Positions 54,878 to 64,000 of a stretch of 64,000 nt of DNA are shown here, one piece after another. The notes below the pieces were generated by a model. That model had not been told where the DNA came from, did not search any database, and worked only from the letters and a program-made list of their open reading frames with translations. Made by a program: the position numbers and the translations under genes. The stretch's first letter is position 1. Each line of letters begins with the position of its first letter. The DNA is from Elymus sibiricus (Eukaryota > Streptophyta > Magnoliopsida > Poales > Poaceae): NCBI GenBank assembly GCA_039707655.1, contig CM077674.1, forward strand, positions 241,353,904 through 241,417,903, read 5' to 3'.

Positions 54878-56640
54878 TGATGGGGAACGAAGCATGAAAA
54901 TAAAAAAAATTCCTATGAACACCCAAGATCTATCTAGGAGAAGCATAGCAACGAGAGGGGAGAGTGTGTCTACGTACCCTCGTAGACCGAAAGCGGAAGC
55001 GTATATAATGCGGTTGATGTAGTCGTACTCTTCGCGATCCGATCATGATCCAACCGATCTAGTGCCGAACGGACGGCACCTCCGAGTTTAGCACATGTGT
55101 GGCTCGATGACGTCTCCTCCTCCTTGATCCAGCAAGAGAAGGCGGAGAAGTAGATGGGATCATAACCAGAACGACGGCGTGGTGGTGATGGTGGTGGTGG
55201 AGCACCGACAGCGCTTCGCTAAGCGTCGTCGGGACGAGGTGGTGGTGTAACGGGAGAGAGAGGGGCGCCCAGGGGCTGGTGTGTTGATCTGTGGATCTCC
55301 CCTCCTCTGGTGTGCCCCCTACCCTCTATTTATATAGGTGGAGGGGCTCGGAGTCCAGCCCTACTCCTAATAGGAGTTGGCCCTAAGGGGAAGGAGTCCT
55401 ACTCCTAGTAGGAGTTGGATTCCTAGTCCCCTTCCACATGTCTTAGCCACATGGGACTCTTAGGGGTTGGTGCGCCTGGCCCATGTAGGCCAGGGCGCCC
55501 CCCTTCAGCCCATGCTGGCCTATAGGACATGGTGGACCCACTTGTGGACTTATGGACCCCTCTGGAAGTTTCTGGAACCTTCTGGAAGCTTCCCGGTACA
55601 ATACCGAAAAAACCGAACTTTTCCGAAACCCTGAAAACAACTTTCCATATATAAATCTTTACCTCCGGACCATTCCGGAGCTCCTCGTGATGTCCAGGAT
55701 CTCATCCGGGACTCCAAACAACATTCGGTTACCAACATCAAAATATCCCAATATTACTCTAGCATCACCGAACGTTAAGCGTGCGGACCCTACGGGTTCG
55801 AGAATCATGTAGACATGACCGAGACACCTCTCCGGTCAATAACCAATAGCGGAATCTAGATGGCCATATTGGTTCCTACATATTCTATGAAGATCTTTTA
55901 TTGGTTGAACCACGATGTCAAGGATTCGGTTAATCCCGTATGCAATTCCCTTTGTCCGGCGATATGTTACTTGCCCGAGATTCGATCGTCGGTATCTCCA
56001 TACCTAGTTCAAACTCATTACCGGCAAGTCTCTTTACTCGTTCTGTAATACAAGATCCTATGACTAACTCATTAGCCACATTGCTTGCAAGCTCTTTACG
56101 ATGTTGTATTAGCGAGAGGGCCCAGAGATATCTCTCCGTCACACGGGGTGACAAATCCCAGTCTCGATCCATGCAACCCAACAGACACCTTTGGAGATAC
56201 CTATAGAGCACCTTTATAATCACCCAGCTACGAAGTGACGTTTGATAGCACACAAGGTATTCCTCTGGTATCCGGGAGTTGCATGATCTCATGGTCTTAG
56301 GAATAGATACTTTACATGAAGAAAGCTATAGCAATAAACTCAAGTGATACGATCAAATGCTAAGCTTACGGTTCGGTCTTGTCCATCACATCATTCTCCT
56401 AATGATGTGATCCCGTTATCAAATGACAACTCATGTCTATGGTCAGGAAACCTTAACCATCTTTGATCAACGAGCTAGTCTAGTAGAGGCTCACTAGGGA
56501 CATAGTATTTGTTTATGTATCCACACATGTATTTAAGTTTCCGGTCAATACAATTCTATCATGAATAATAAACATTTATCATGAACAAGGAAATATGATA
56601 ATAACCAATTTATTATTTCCTCTAGGGCATATTTCCAACA
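54878..56640 (-). repeat. Copia 5' LTR
   Basis: Minus-strand TGTTGGAAATATGCCCTAG ... CCCCATCA. TATA box at 55327-55338. Few differences from the 3' LTR over 1.76 kb. Confidence 0.95.
55327..55338 (-). promoter_or_regulatory. TATA box of the Copia 5' LTR
   Basis: CCTATATAAATA on the minus strand; conserved in the 3' LTR at about 48530-48541. Confidence 0.8.
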
Positions 56641-56660
56641 AAATAAGTGTCTCAACTCTA

Positions 56661-56942
56661 CACTCCCTCTGTCCAGGTGTATAAGTCATCTTAGAGTGTG
56701 CACCACGACCAAGGTGAGGGAAAAACAAGAGAACTTGATGTTATTTGCTAATTAATGCCATTGCATCCAGAGAATTAACCACTGCATGTTGTGCTAAGTC
56801 GTCTCAAGTAATTGAATGCATACACGCCCCACGTCTCCTATTGGTTAATTTCTTTTTTCCTGGCAAAAAACAGAAAACGAGGTGGGTAGTTTTGGGATTA
56901 TTTGGTTTTCGTAATGTGACTTATGCACCGGTACCGAGGGAG
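56661..56942. mobile_element. Second Stowaway MITE nested in the Thalos-like MITE
   Basis: 282 bp with terminal inverted repeats: CTCCCTCTGTCCAGGTGTAT at the left and, reverse-complemented, CTCCCTCGGTACCGGTGCAT at the right, both followed by AAGTCA. TA duplication at 56659-56660 and 56943-56944. Non-coding, as expected for a MITE. Confidence 0.88.
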
Positions 56943-57003
56943 TACTAACTTTAGTACGAAGTTGTACTAAGCTTGAGATAATTATTTTGGGAAGGAGGGA
57001 GTA

Positions 57004-59803
57004 GGATTTTTTGTCAGGACGCACAGTGATCACTTTGTTTGCCGCAGTTTCAAACGTTCCATAAAGTTTTTTAGCGTGGCTGTACATTGCAATCAAACTC
57101 ACAGGCCTGGTAATTCATAACATTCAAAACAATCGATCAGAGCCAATATTTTTAATTCACAACTAAAGACACAAATAAAGAAAAATCGATCGATGCTGCT
57201 GACAGCAAAGGGCGTCCCATTCCAAAATATCAAATATATGTCTTTTTGCTAACCATCAATGAGCAAAATTTGACATGGTTTCCCTTTCCAAAATATCAAA
57301 TGCATGTCTTCTTGCGAACACCAATGTGCAAACTTTGAGAAGGTTTTCCCATTGCATAATATCAAATGCCTATAATTGTGGAAAGGGATGTGTTTGTCTT
57401 CAGTTTGCACATTGACATGGAACCTCGTGCTGGATTAACCAGCTGAACTTTTTGTTGAGTTCCACGGAAATCGAGCAATGTCCTGCGTAGCTTGGTGGAT
57501 TTCATATTTACATGTTGAAAGGCCTTGAACACGTTGGCAGCTCCTTTCATGTAGCTAGTTTAGTGGCTCAAGGTGACAATGAATGACTAGAGAACCATTC
57601 GATGTATTGTGCATGATGAAGTATTATGGATGGCACGAACCATCCGAACATTTTGTGCAGTTCCACTGAAATTAAGCTGAGCATCCCTGTCTGCATAAAT
57701 AGTCTGCATAAATATAGAAAAAGTGTGATTACTATAATAGTGGTACTAGTTGATGAAACATACGCTCACAAATATAATCATCTTCATTATCTTAACAGGA
57801 AAAGATAGCAATGCGATAGCTTCAATTAAACATTTATTCAAAACAGTACCATAATATAAGTAGCACAACATAACAAAGCATGATCATGTGGAAGAAGGCT
57901 GATGCTGACCTCGTTTGTTACAGCTGCGTCCACGAGTGACTTGGTCATACCTTTCCTGGTTGTAGAATCTTGCACTTCACATGCTGTTGAGTTGCCACAT
58001 GAGCTCTGCAGACTGGTCATGTCACCAGCGTCTACTAATACTCTGTAAAGCTTCTCGATTATTCCTTCTGTAATGTACATCAACCAGTGACTGCTTCTTT
58101 CTGCAAAGTGGAAGGATCAACTGGGCCCAAGAATGCAACAGTTTGCCTTAAATACATTGGCTCCTTTTGTGCAGTTCAACTGAAATCAAAATCAAAATAG
58201 CAACGAGCAGAAGTTTTGATATCCCTGTTTGCACAAAGAGGTATAAAGGAAACAATTACTTACCAATAACAGTTGATGACTTATACGCCCACAAGAAAAA
58301 ATATCTACCTTATTTTAATGGGAAACAAAGCAGGACAATAGCAATTCTCAAACACTGTCATTGATTCATATTAACAGAGACATTATCTTAACAATACCTT
58401 GCTTAAACATGTAGAAAGAATGACAAAGCAAGATAGTACCATTTCTCAAATAGTGTAACTGATTCATATTAACAGAGGCATCATCTTAGCAATACATTGG
58501 TTCAACATGTACTCCCGCCGATACGTAATAAGTGTTACAGTTCTGAACTAAGGTTCAGTAGTTACTTCTAAGACTGACATTGCTTTATTTTACCAGTGGC
58601 ATTAGAATAACAAAAAGCTTAAACAGTTGCATGGCAGAGTGGGCACAACAGCACGATGTGCTTCCATCGATGTATAAAGGGCTGATGCAGAGTTTGTTGC
58701 AACAAAGAAACAAGCAGCATATCTGGGTTGGTAGCATTTTTGTTCACTTAATGGGAGAAGACAGCAATACAATAGCTTCAATTAAACATTTATTCAAAAC
58801 AGTACCAATACAAGTAGCACAGCATCTCAAAGCACACTGCACAATCATGTGGATGAAGGCCGGTACTAACCTTTCATGAGGCAGAGTTAAAAGACCTCAA
58901 GATCAAATACCAATCTGCCAACACGGATAGGAAATCTGATCTCCTTTTGTGTGAGTTCCACTAAATCTAGCAACGTTGCCGGTGTGACATTTTAGTTGAA
59001 CTGCACAAAACAGTCTTCAAACAAAAGTGTTTTGCGCAGTGCACCAAAAGGTCGCAATAGCAACGAGGTGAAAGAGATCCCTGTTTGCACAGAGGTAAAA
59101 AAGGAAACAATTACTGGCCAATAACGGAGGATGACACATATGGCCACAAAAAAAGAAGCATCTACCTTATCTTAATGGGAAACAAAGAAGGACAGTTGCA
59201 TTTCTAAAACAGTGGCATTGATTCATATTAACAGAGACATTCTCTTAAAATTAACATTCGTTATACATGTAATTTACTTTTAACAGTGGCATTGCTTCAA
59301 TTTTTCCAGCGGCATTATGATATTAACAACAGCTAAATAGTTGTATGGGATAGCGAACACACCAGCACCATGTGCCTCCACACATATAAATGGGTGATGA
59401 AGAATCTGTTGCAACAAAGAACCAAGCAGCATATCTGTGTTGGTCCCATATTTGTTCTCTTTCAACCTTTTTCCTATGTGAGGGCAGCAAATCTAGTCCT
59501 GTACAAACTCAACTGCCTTGTCCCCCACCCCCCGGTTTCTTTCCTTTTTCAAGAAAGAGATAAGTTCCTAATAGATGTGTGTACTGCGATTTCCCTTTTT
59601 CCCTTTTCGACCAATAGAGCGGCTGGATAGCCAGTCTGTACTACTTTCCCCCCTTCCTTTCCTCTTTGAACCACGTCCTAGATTCATGCTATAAAACTCA
59701 CCCCCCCCTTCTTTCCTGTTTGAACCAGACCTAGATTAGACTGCAGAAGCAAAAAAGATCCACATGAAGCTAGAGCAATGCCGGTTTCAAAGTAAAGTTA
59801 TAC
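57004..59803 (-). other. Tandem module 1: intron/exon-like region
   Basis: AT-rich DNA with repeated exon-like blocks on the minus strand. The blocks start after a pyrimidine-poor but consistent acceptor GCAAACAG or GCAGACAG, at 57686, 58224 and 59080, plus a related GACATTG block at 57484. Each is followed within 10-40 bases by TTCAGTGGAACTGCACAAAA or a variant. Frames between them contain stops. A segment of about 95 bp (57818-57908) recurs at 58770-58870. The strand and order suggest internal exon duplications of a transcribed unit whose 5' exon lies at 59804-60225. No known family recognised. Confidence 0.45.
57838..58083 (-). pseudogene. Possible exon remnant with open frame, module 1
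   Basis: A minus-strand frame encoding YITEGIIEKLYRVLVDAG and TRKGMTKSLVDAAVTNE; the codons after TNE look like an intron donor (GAG|GTCAGC at about 57910). The preceding exon block (58186-58100) reads in another frame, GPVDPSTLQKEAVTG, so a shift or a missed intron separates them. The composition looks coding, but I cannot name a family. Confidence 0.35.
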
Positions 59804-60225
59804 CTTATGGTCGTCGAGGATGTGGCTAGGTGGGTGGCGGGAGGCCGGATCTGCCCACACTACGTACGGCAGCGGTGAAGACGGGGTCGAAGGCCCTCCC
59901 GCGCAGGCGTTGGTTGAAAGAGAACAGCGCCACCGGCAGTGGATTCCCTCCCTTGCCGACGGTAACAGAGTCAACGCTGCACCTCCTCACCTTCCCCGGC
60001 CGACGAGATCCGGACGGCTCTTTGACCAGCGGTGAGGGGAGAGAGAGAGAGAGAGGCCACCGCAGTCTTGTTTAGATCTGGAGAGGGTGAGAGAGTGTGA
60101 ACAGAGCAAACCCTAGCAAACAAACGCTGAGGCTCCAGCGTGAATATGTATAGTGGAGAGACAGAGTGTGAAGAGAGCAAACCCTAGCAAACAAAGGCTG
60201 AGGCTCCAGCTTATATAGTATTATA
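59804..60225 (-). other. Module 1: TATA box and 5' exon
   Basis: Minus strand: TACTATATAAG (60211-60220), GCTAGGGTTTGC telo-box-like words at about 60110 and 60180, a CT-rich leader with a CTCTCTCTCT run, a GC-rich block ending GAGGAGGTGCAGCG, and a conserved donor AAG|GTATAACTT at 59804/59803. A similar exon occurs at 61713-62033 and 63920 onward. Short frames in it end at the same TGA after GEEVQR in modules 1 and 2. It is probably a 5' UTR exon. Confidence 0.5.
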
Positions 60226-61145
60226 TGGTGGAGTGGTTTTATTTTTCTCTCCATAACAATCGTTTTAAATTGTGTAAGAAATGAAACTCTTTTATTTAAC
60301 GTACCAGTGAAGAAAACTACGATCAAACTAACGCTCCACGCGTCCTGGTCGCACTTTCTATCGTTGACGTGTGGTACCTCCGTCTGGGTTTTTACTACAC
60401 ATCATATTTTTTATCAAAGTTTGACCACATATTTAACTAGCAAACGGCTAATACATGCCAACAATTGGCTTCATATTTCTTATGTAGTTATATGAGTAAT
60501 ATATTTTATCAAAGTTTGGTAACATAATTAACTAGTCTGAAAAATTCAGAACCAACTCATAAATAAAATGTTTATATACAACTCAATGATTGAAAGATCA
60601 TATATAGCCAACATTTAGAAACCAATACAGGGGAGCTGAAGACCAAGTTGTGAGAAGGCTTAGAAACCAATACAAATATTTTGCTCTTAGTACCAACATC
60701 GATGCTTCTCCGAGGAAACATTTGGTTCATAGCGAAAGACAAATTTGCACCAAGGGCGAAGACGACCGCGTCTCCAACGCAACCAAGGTGCACTGATGAA
60801 TGATATCTTTGTCTTCGTGGCTACCCAGCAAAGAGCACTGATGGAAGACAGCTCATTTTTCATCGAGCATCGATCAGCTTCACCAGCCGATGCAACCATG
60901 ATACTCAACCATGAGCATCGATAGGTCATCGTGGTGATGCATCATCCATTTGGCATCAAGTTTGGGTGCGGCACCACTGAGGTTTGATAAGTCCTCACTG
61001 TGGTCTGTTTCTTCTCGGTAATCAAGCTCGAGAAAGGTAGAACCACATGGTAGAGGACAATGAGGCGGAGCAACAGTGGCCATCCAATTTTGTGCAGTTC
61101 CACTAAAATTGAGGAAGACATGCCCTGGTGTGGAGATATGCATCC
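60226..61145 (-). other. Module 2: last exon-like block and intergenic spacer
   Basis: The minus-strand block starting at 61145 after TTTGCAAACAG encodes MHISTPGHVFLNFSGTAQN and stays open for about 80 further codons (to about 60880), ending EYHGCIGW. Below that lie 60550-60880, with a CT/GA-mixed sequence and short open frames, and an AT-rich spacer (60240-60550) that would be the promoter-distal flank of module 1. No known domain. Confidence 0.4.
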
Positions 61146-61712
61146 CTGTTTGCAAAAATATAAAAAAGGGATATTTAAGTAGTGTCGTTACATTGTTTTG
61201 GCAGTGGTACAAGATTAACAGTGGCATCTGAATTGTCAATAAGAATTAATGAAATGTACCCCACAAATAGAAACATCATGATTATCTTCATGCGGACTAA
61301 AGCAGGACATAAGAATTTCTTAAAACGGTGTCATTGCTTCTATTTATCGACGTCTCTAGATTGACAGCAGCATTGCTTAAAAGGGATGTCGCATTAACAT
61401 TGGCATTGCTTCATTTTACCAGTGATATTAGATTAGCAGCAGCAATAGGGGCATATGGACAGCGAGCGCACAACCATCATGTACCTCCACGCGGCATAAA
61501 CCAGGACAACTTTTTTTTTGACGGAAAAACCATGACAACTTTTGGAGTGGCCTTTTCTGTAACCAAAAAATTTAGGTGATGTTGGACTAGCAGACGAAGC
61601 CTAGCTACTGTACATGGCGAGCTGGCCAGTACTAGTACATACAAAACCCGCATGCAGCGACGTGAGGAGTTGGACCAGTAGAACGTAGCATGGAATCCAA
61701 AAGAAGTTATAC
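61146..61712 (-). other. Module 2: intron-like region
   Basis: Between donor GAG|GTATAACTT (61713/61712) and acceptor GCAAACAG (61146). 567 bp, AT-rich, with TGCATCATGT..GGCATT repeats like those in module 1 (58600-58690, 59300-59400). Confidence 0.45.
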
Positions 61713-62033
61713 CTCAGATGGGCGAGATGTGGCTCAGGCGGGCGGTGGGATCAGCCCACACGACGGCAGCAAACAAGGGCGCAGAGGACCTTCATCCGCG
61801 CCGGCGCCAGCTCAGAGAGGATGGTGCAAGTCGGCTTCCTCCCTCGCCGACGGCGACCACATCAACGCTGCACTTCCTCCCCTCCCGTAGCGGACGGGAT
61901 CCGGCCGGATCTGTGACCACCGGTGAGGAGAGATATCAGAGTGGACACCATCGTCTTGTTCCGATTTGGAGAGGGTGAGAGAGTGAGACGCGAGAAACCC
62001 TATCAACCAAGTCCTCTCAAGCCTACATATACA
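61713..62033 (-). other. Module 2: TATA-like box and 5' exon
   Basis: TTGTATATGTAGG at 62021-62033, GATAGGGTTTC, a CTCACTCTCTCACCCTCTCC leader, then a GC-rich exon to the donor at 61713. It aligns along its length with the 5' exon of module 1 (CTCTCTCACCCTCTCCA, GAGGAAGTGCAGCGTTGA, GCCACATC). An ATG at about 61947 opens 29 codons ending in GEEVQR, as in module 1. Confidence 0.5.
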
Positions 62034-62458
62034 ATGGAGTACAAAAATCTCTCCATAGCAATGGTTTCAAACAGAATACGCGCGTTCCCGGAAACAAAAA
62101 CGAAAACTCGCGGAGGAATCTCTTTTTAACGTACGAGGAAAGAAAACTCGATCAATAACACGCCACCGCTTCCAGGAGTATCGCTCACGTGTGGTCCCCG
62201 GCCCTCCATTATTAAGTGACTAAATTAAAGGGTCAAATTATCACGTAAACTTCCTCTTCTTGTACAAACGCGCTCCATCGTGTACTCACGGGTGTGTCAA
62301 AGGCAAAGTGCGTGCGTGTACCTCTTCTCTTCTTGTACGTAGTACAACTCCATTTTATTTTATTTTGAACTGGTAGTACTACTCCTTTGATCTCACTTCC
62401 TATAGTTTTTCCCACTCCTATGATATTCCTATCCTAGGAACAAAATGAGGCCGAACTA

Positions 62459-62460
<2 letters not shown>

Positions 62461-62490
<30 letters not shown>

Positions 62491-62492
62491 TT
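62461..62492. repeat. (GT)n microsatellite with GCGC interruption
   Basis: TGTGTGTGTGTGTGCGCGCGTGTGTGTGTG: alternating purine-pyrimidine, potential Z-DNA. Confidence 0.93.
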
Positions 62493-62554
62493 GGAGAGAA
62501 CGAGACATCGACCTATAGAGAGATGGTGTGTACGAGTAGTCCCGAGAGTCGTGA

Positions 62555-62583
62555 CTATGTGTGTGTGTGCGCACACACACATA
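62555..62583. repeat. GT/CA palindrome
   Basis: TATGTGTGTGTGTGC followed at once by GCACACACACATA: a nearly perfect inverted repeat without a loop. Confidence 0.88.
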
Positions 62584-63610
62584 CACATACATATTCGTGT
62601 TTACGTAAAGTTCCTACTTTCATCTCCAACCCCCGCTTTCCGGTGCACGCGACTGCTCCACATTCAAACGACACCACGGCCGGCCACAACATGCATGCAA
62701 AAAAGTTCTTGGGAGTCCATGCTACAGCTAGCTGTCCTCTCCCCCCTCGACTATCTCTTCCAGTAGTAGTACTCCATGGCGCGATCCATCGACACGCGGG
62801 TGGGGAAGTTTGCGTATACTCACTTTGCGATGAGTGGCGTGCCGAGCAACCGTGTGGGGTGAGACGCGAACGCGACAGACGTGATTTATATAAATGTTAG
62901 TTTTGCTCCATGGCGCGATCCATCGACAAGAAACATTGGTTTCCGAAAGAACACTGTAGTATACTGTACTGCATGAGGGAGAAGCGGATTCAACGAAGAG
63001 TGATGGTTGCTTCATCAGTCCAACTTCCTGCTAGGTCTATGTGATTTGACGGCTCATTGGTCATTATTACAGCAGCGGTACGACCGTCGTGATTGTCAGT
63101 TGTAGTACTACACTCTACTTTGGTGCATGGCACGTGGACCCGGATGATTTTGGAGCCAGGAACCGCGCCGTAGAGCGTGTGCACTTTTTCTTATTCTGTG
63201 ATAAAACTAAATTTATCCACTCTTACACCGGAGGAGTGCGAAACACGGCAGCCCAGTGAGTAGTACATGGCCCACCTCACACTATCACCATATTCCTTGG
63301 ACACCGTGTGACACCTAGCTCTCTAGTAATAGTAGTAGGAGTAGTACATACTACTACTATAATTTCTCAGCAAGATAAAATTGTACTTACAATGCTATGA
63401 AGCTTTCAGCTTTTGTTTCATGTATCTTGCCTCCAATGTTGCCCCGTTACAACATTCCATCATCAAATACAAAGGAAACTAACATGCATGCTGATGCATC
63501 TTAATGATTCACAGATCATAGCCAATATTTACATCACAACTAAAGACAAACATTGTGAGAAGGTGTACAAATAAAGAACAAAACGATCGATGCAGTCCCA
63601 AGGCCTTGAA

Positions 63611-63625
63611 CCCTAAACCCTAAAC
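63611..63625. repeat. Short telomere-like repeat
   Basis: CCCTAAACCCTAAAC, two units of the plant telomere sequence. On the minus strand the same word is a telo-box, so it may simply be a promoter-type element. Confidence 0.6.
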
Positions 63626-63731
63626 AAGCTTTAATTTCCTGGCGAGGTTGAAACTTCCGAAGGAAAGAAGTCTGGAACCCATGGACCATCCGATGATTTT
63701 GTGCACTTCCACTAAAATCGAGCTGAGCATC

Positions 63732-64000
63732 CCTGTTGGCAAAGATATTGAAGAAGTGTGATTAGAATAATAGTAGTGGTACTAGTTGATGAGACATAAA
63801 CTCATCACAAATAGAAGCCGGTAGAGCAACGTGCGGGGCAAAGAAGTAGAGAAAGATCCGCATGGAGCGACGTGGGGAGCTGGGGCAGTGGAGGAAGCCG
63901 GCTCGAAAGGAAGTTGTACCTAAGGGATGTCGAGATGTAGCTAGGACGGCGGTGGGAGGCGGCATCAGCCCATACCGCGGCAGTGAGCAAGGGGCGAAGG
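63732..64000 (-). other. Module 3, cut by the window end
   Basis: Exon-like block beginning at 63732 (after TTGCCAACAG; DAQLDFSGSAQN downstream, at about 63695-63730), an intron-like part of 187 bp, and the beginning of a third copy of the GC-rich 5' exon with donor TTAG|GTACAACTT at 63920/63919. The promoter of this module lies outside the window. Confidence 0.45.

Larger units (their letters stand above)
48081..56640 (-). mobile_element. Angela/BARE/WIS-type Copia element
   Basis: LTRs of 1762 bp (48081-49842) and 1763 bp (54878-56640); target duplication AAATA. On the minus strand: Met-tRNA primer-binding site, gag, protease, integrase, RT, RNase H, which is Copia order. The LTR start TGTTGGAAATATGCCC is that of the Angela/BARE-1/WIS group, the most abundant Copia group of Triticeae. 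Several frameshifts and stops inactivate it. Confidence 0.95.
48062..57001. mobile_element. Thalos-like Stowaway MITE, split by two insertions
   Basis: Pieces 48062-48080, 56646-56660 and 56945-57001 join to a short MITE. Its ends are GTCCATCCGTCCTAAAATA and TATTTTGGGAAGGAGGGAG (reading as imperfect terminal inverted repeats), flanked by TA at 48060-48061 and 57002-57003. The central AGTGTCTCAAC, CTAACTTTAGTAC and GTTGTACTAAG agree with the Thalos family of Triticeae (from memory). The Copia element (48081-56640) and a second Stowaway (56661-56942) lie inside it. Confidence 0.82.
62034..63731. other. Spacer between modules 2 and 3
   Basis: No convincing gene. It contains two GT/CA microsatellites, a GT/CA palindrome, a 24-bp direct repeat (62773 and 62910), and a short telomere-like CCCTAAACCCTAAAC (63611-63625). 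A 95-codon minus-strand frame at 62728-63015 shows no family motif. Confidence 0.5.

Noticed and set aside
62728..63015. 95-codon minus-strand frame
   Set aside because: No family motif, spans the 24-bp filler repeat, and no promoter or conserved counterpart in the other modules.
1..64000. tRNA, rRNA, CRISPR arrays, bacterial operons or phage genes
   Set aside because: None seen. Tandem arrays lack the spacer structure of CRISPR, and all polymerase and integrase genes belong to LTR elements or a LINE.

Overview
The window is plant nuclear DNA, almost certainly from a Triticeae grass (wheat, Aegilops, barley or rye). A Copia element with the TGTTGGAAATATG-type LTR of the Angela/BARE/WIS group, a Thalos-like Stowaway MITE and large Gypsy elements nested inside each other are typical of that tribe. 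I see no intact host gene, no tRNA or rRNA gene and no prokaryotic feature. Most of the sequence is transposable element (TE); family names are from memory and are meant as types.

Layout. 1-1921: unassigned flank with a CA microsatellite. 1922-10381: Gypsy element RLG1 (+), with 2.24-kb LTRs, broken gag and protease and only a stump of reverse transcriptase; each LTR carries an antisense ORF with a plant B3 DNA-binding domain. 10516-14056 and 40582-41795: the two visible parts of an Athila-type Gypsy element, RLG4 (-). It is split by RLG3 (+, 14057-40581, Athila type, target duplication ATGAA). RLG3 itself carries an L1-type LINE in its gag (15709-20627, duplication AACATT) and a 13.35-kb Tat-type Gypsy element, RLG5, in its 3' LTR (27043-40392, - strand, duplication ATAGA). 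Insertion order is therefore RLG4, then RLG3, then LINE and RLG5.

RLG5 carries gag-protease-RT-two RNase H domains-integrase on the minus strand and, tail to tail with it, a multi-exon gene on the plus strand with its own TATA box and frame-consistent introns.

41796-about 48061: a probable CACTA-type DNA transposon that cuts the RLG4 integrase. It holds several tandem-repeat arrays and two related genes in opposite orientation (46331-46800 minus, 47138-47690 plus). 48062-57001: a Thalos-like MITE broken by an Angela-type Copia element (48081-56640, - strand, duplication AAATA) and by a second Stowaway (56661-56942). 57004-64000: not a TE type I recognise. It is a tandem array of diverged minus-strand transcription-unit-like modules with conserved TATA/telo-box 5' exons, conserved splice donors and a repeated exon that encodes FSGTAQ-like peptides.

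The most interesting points are the LTR-borne antisense B3 ORF, the intron-bearing antisense gene of RLG5, the inverted gene pair at 46.3-47.7 kb and the unclassified tandem array at the right end.
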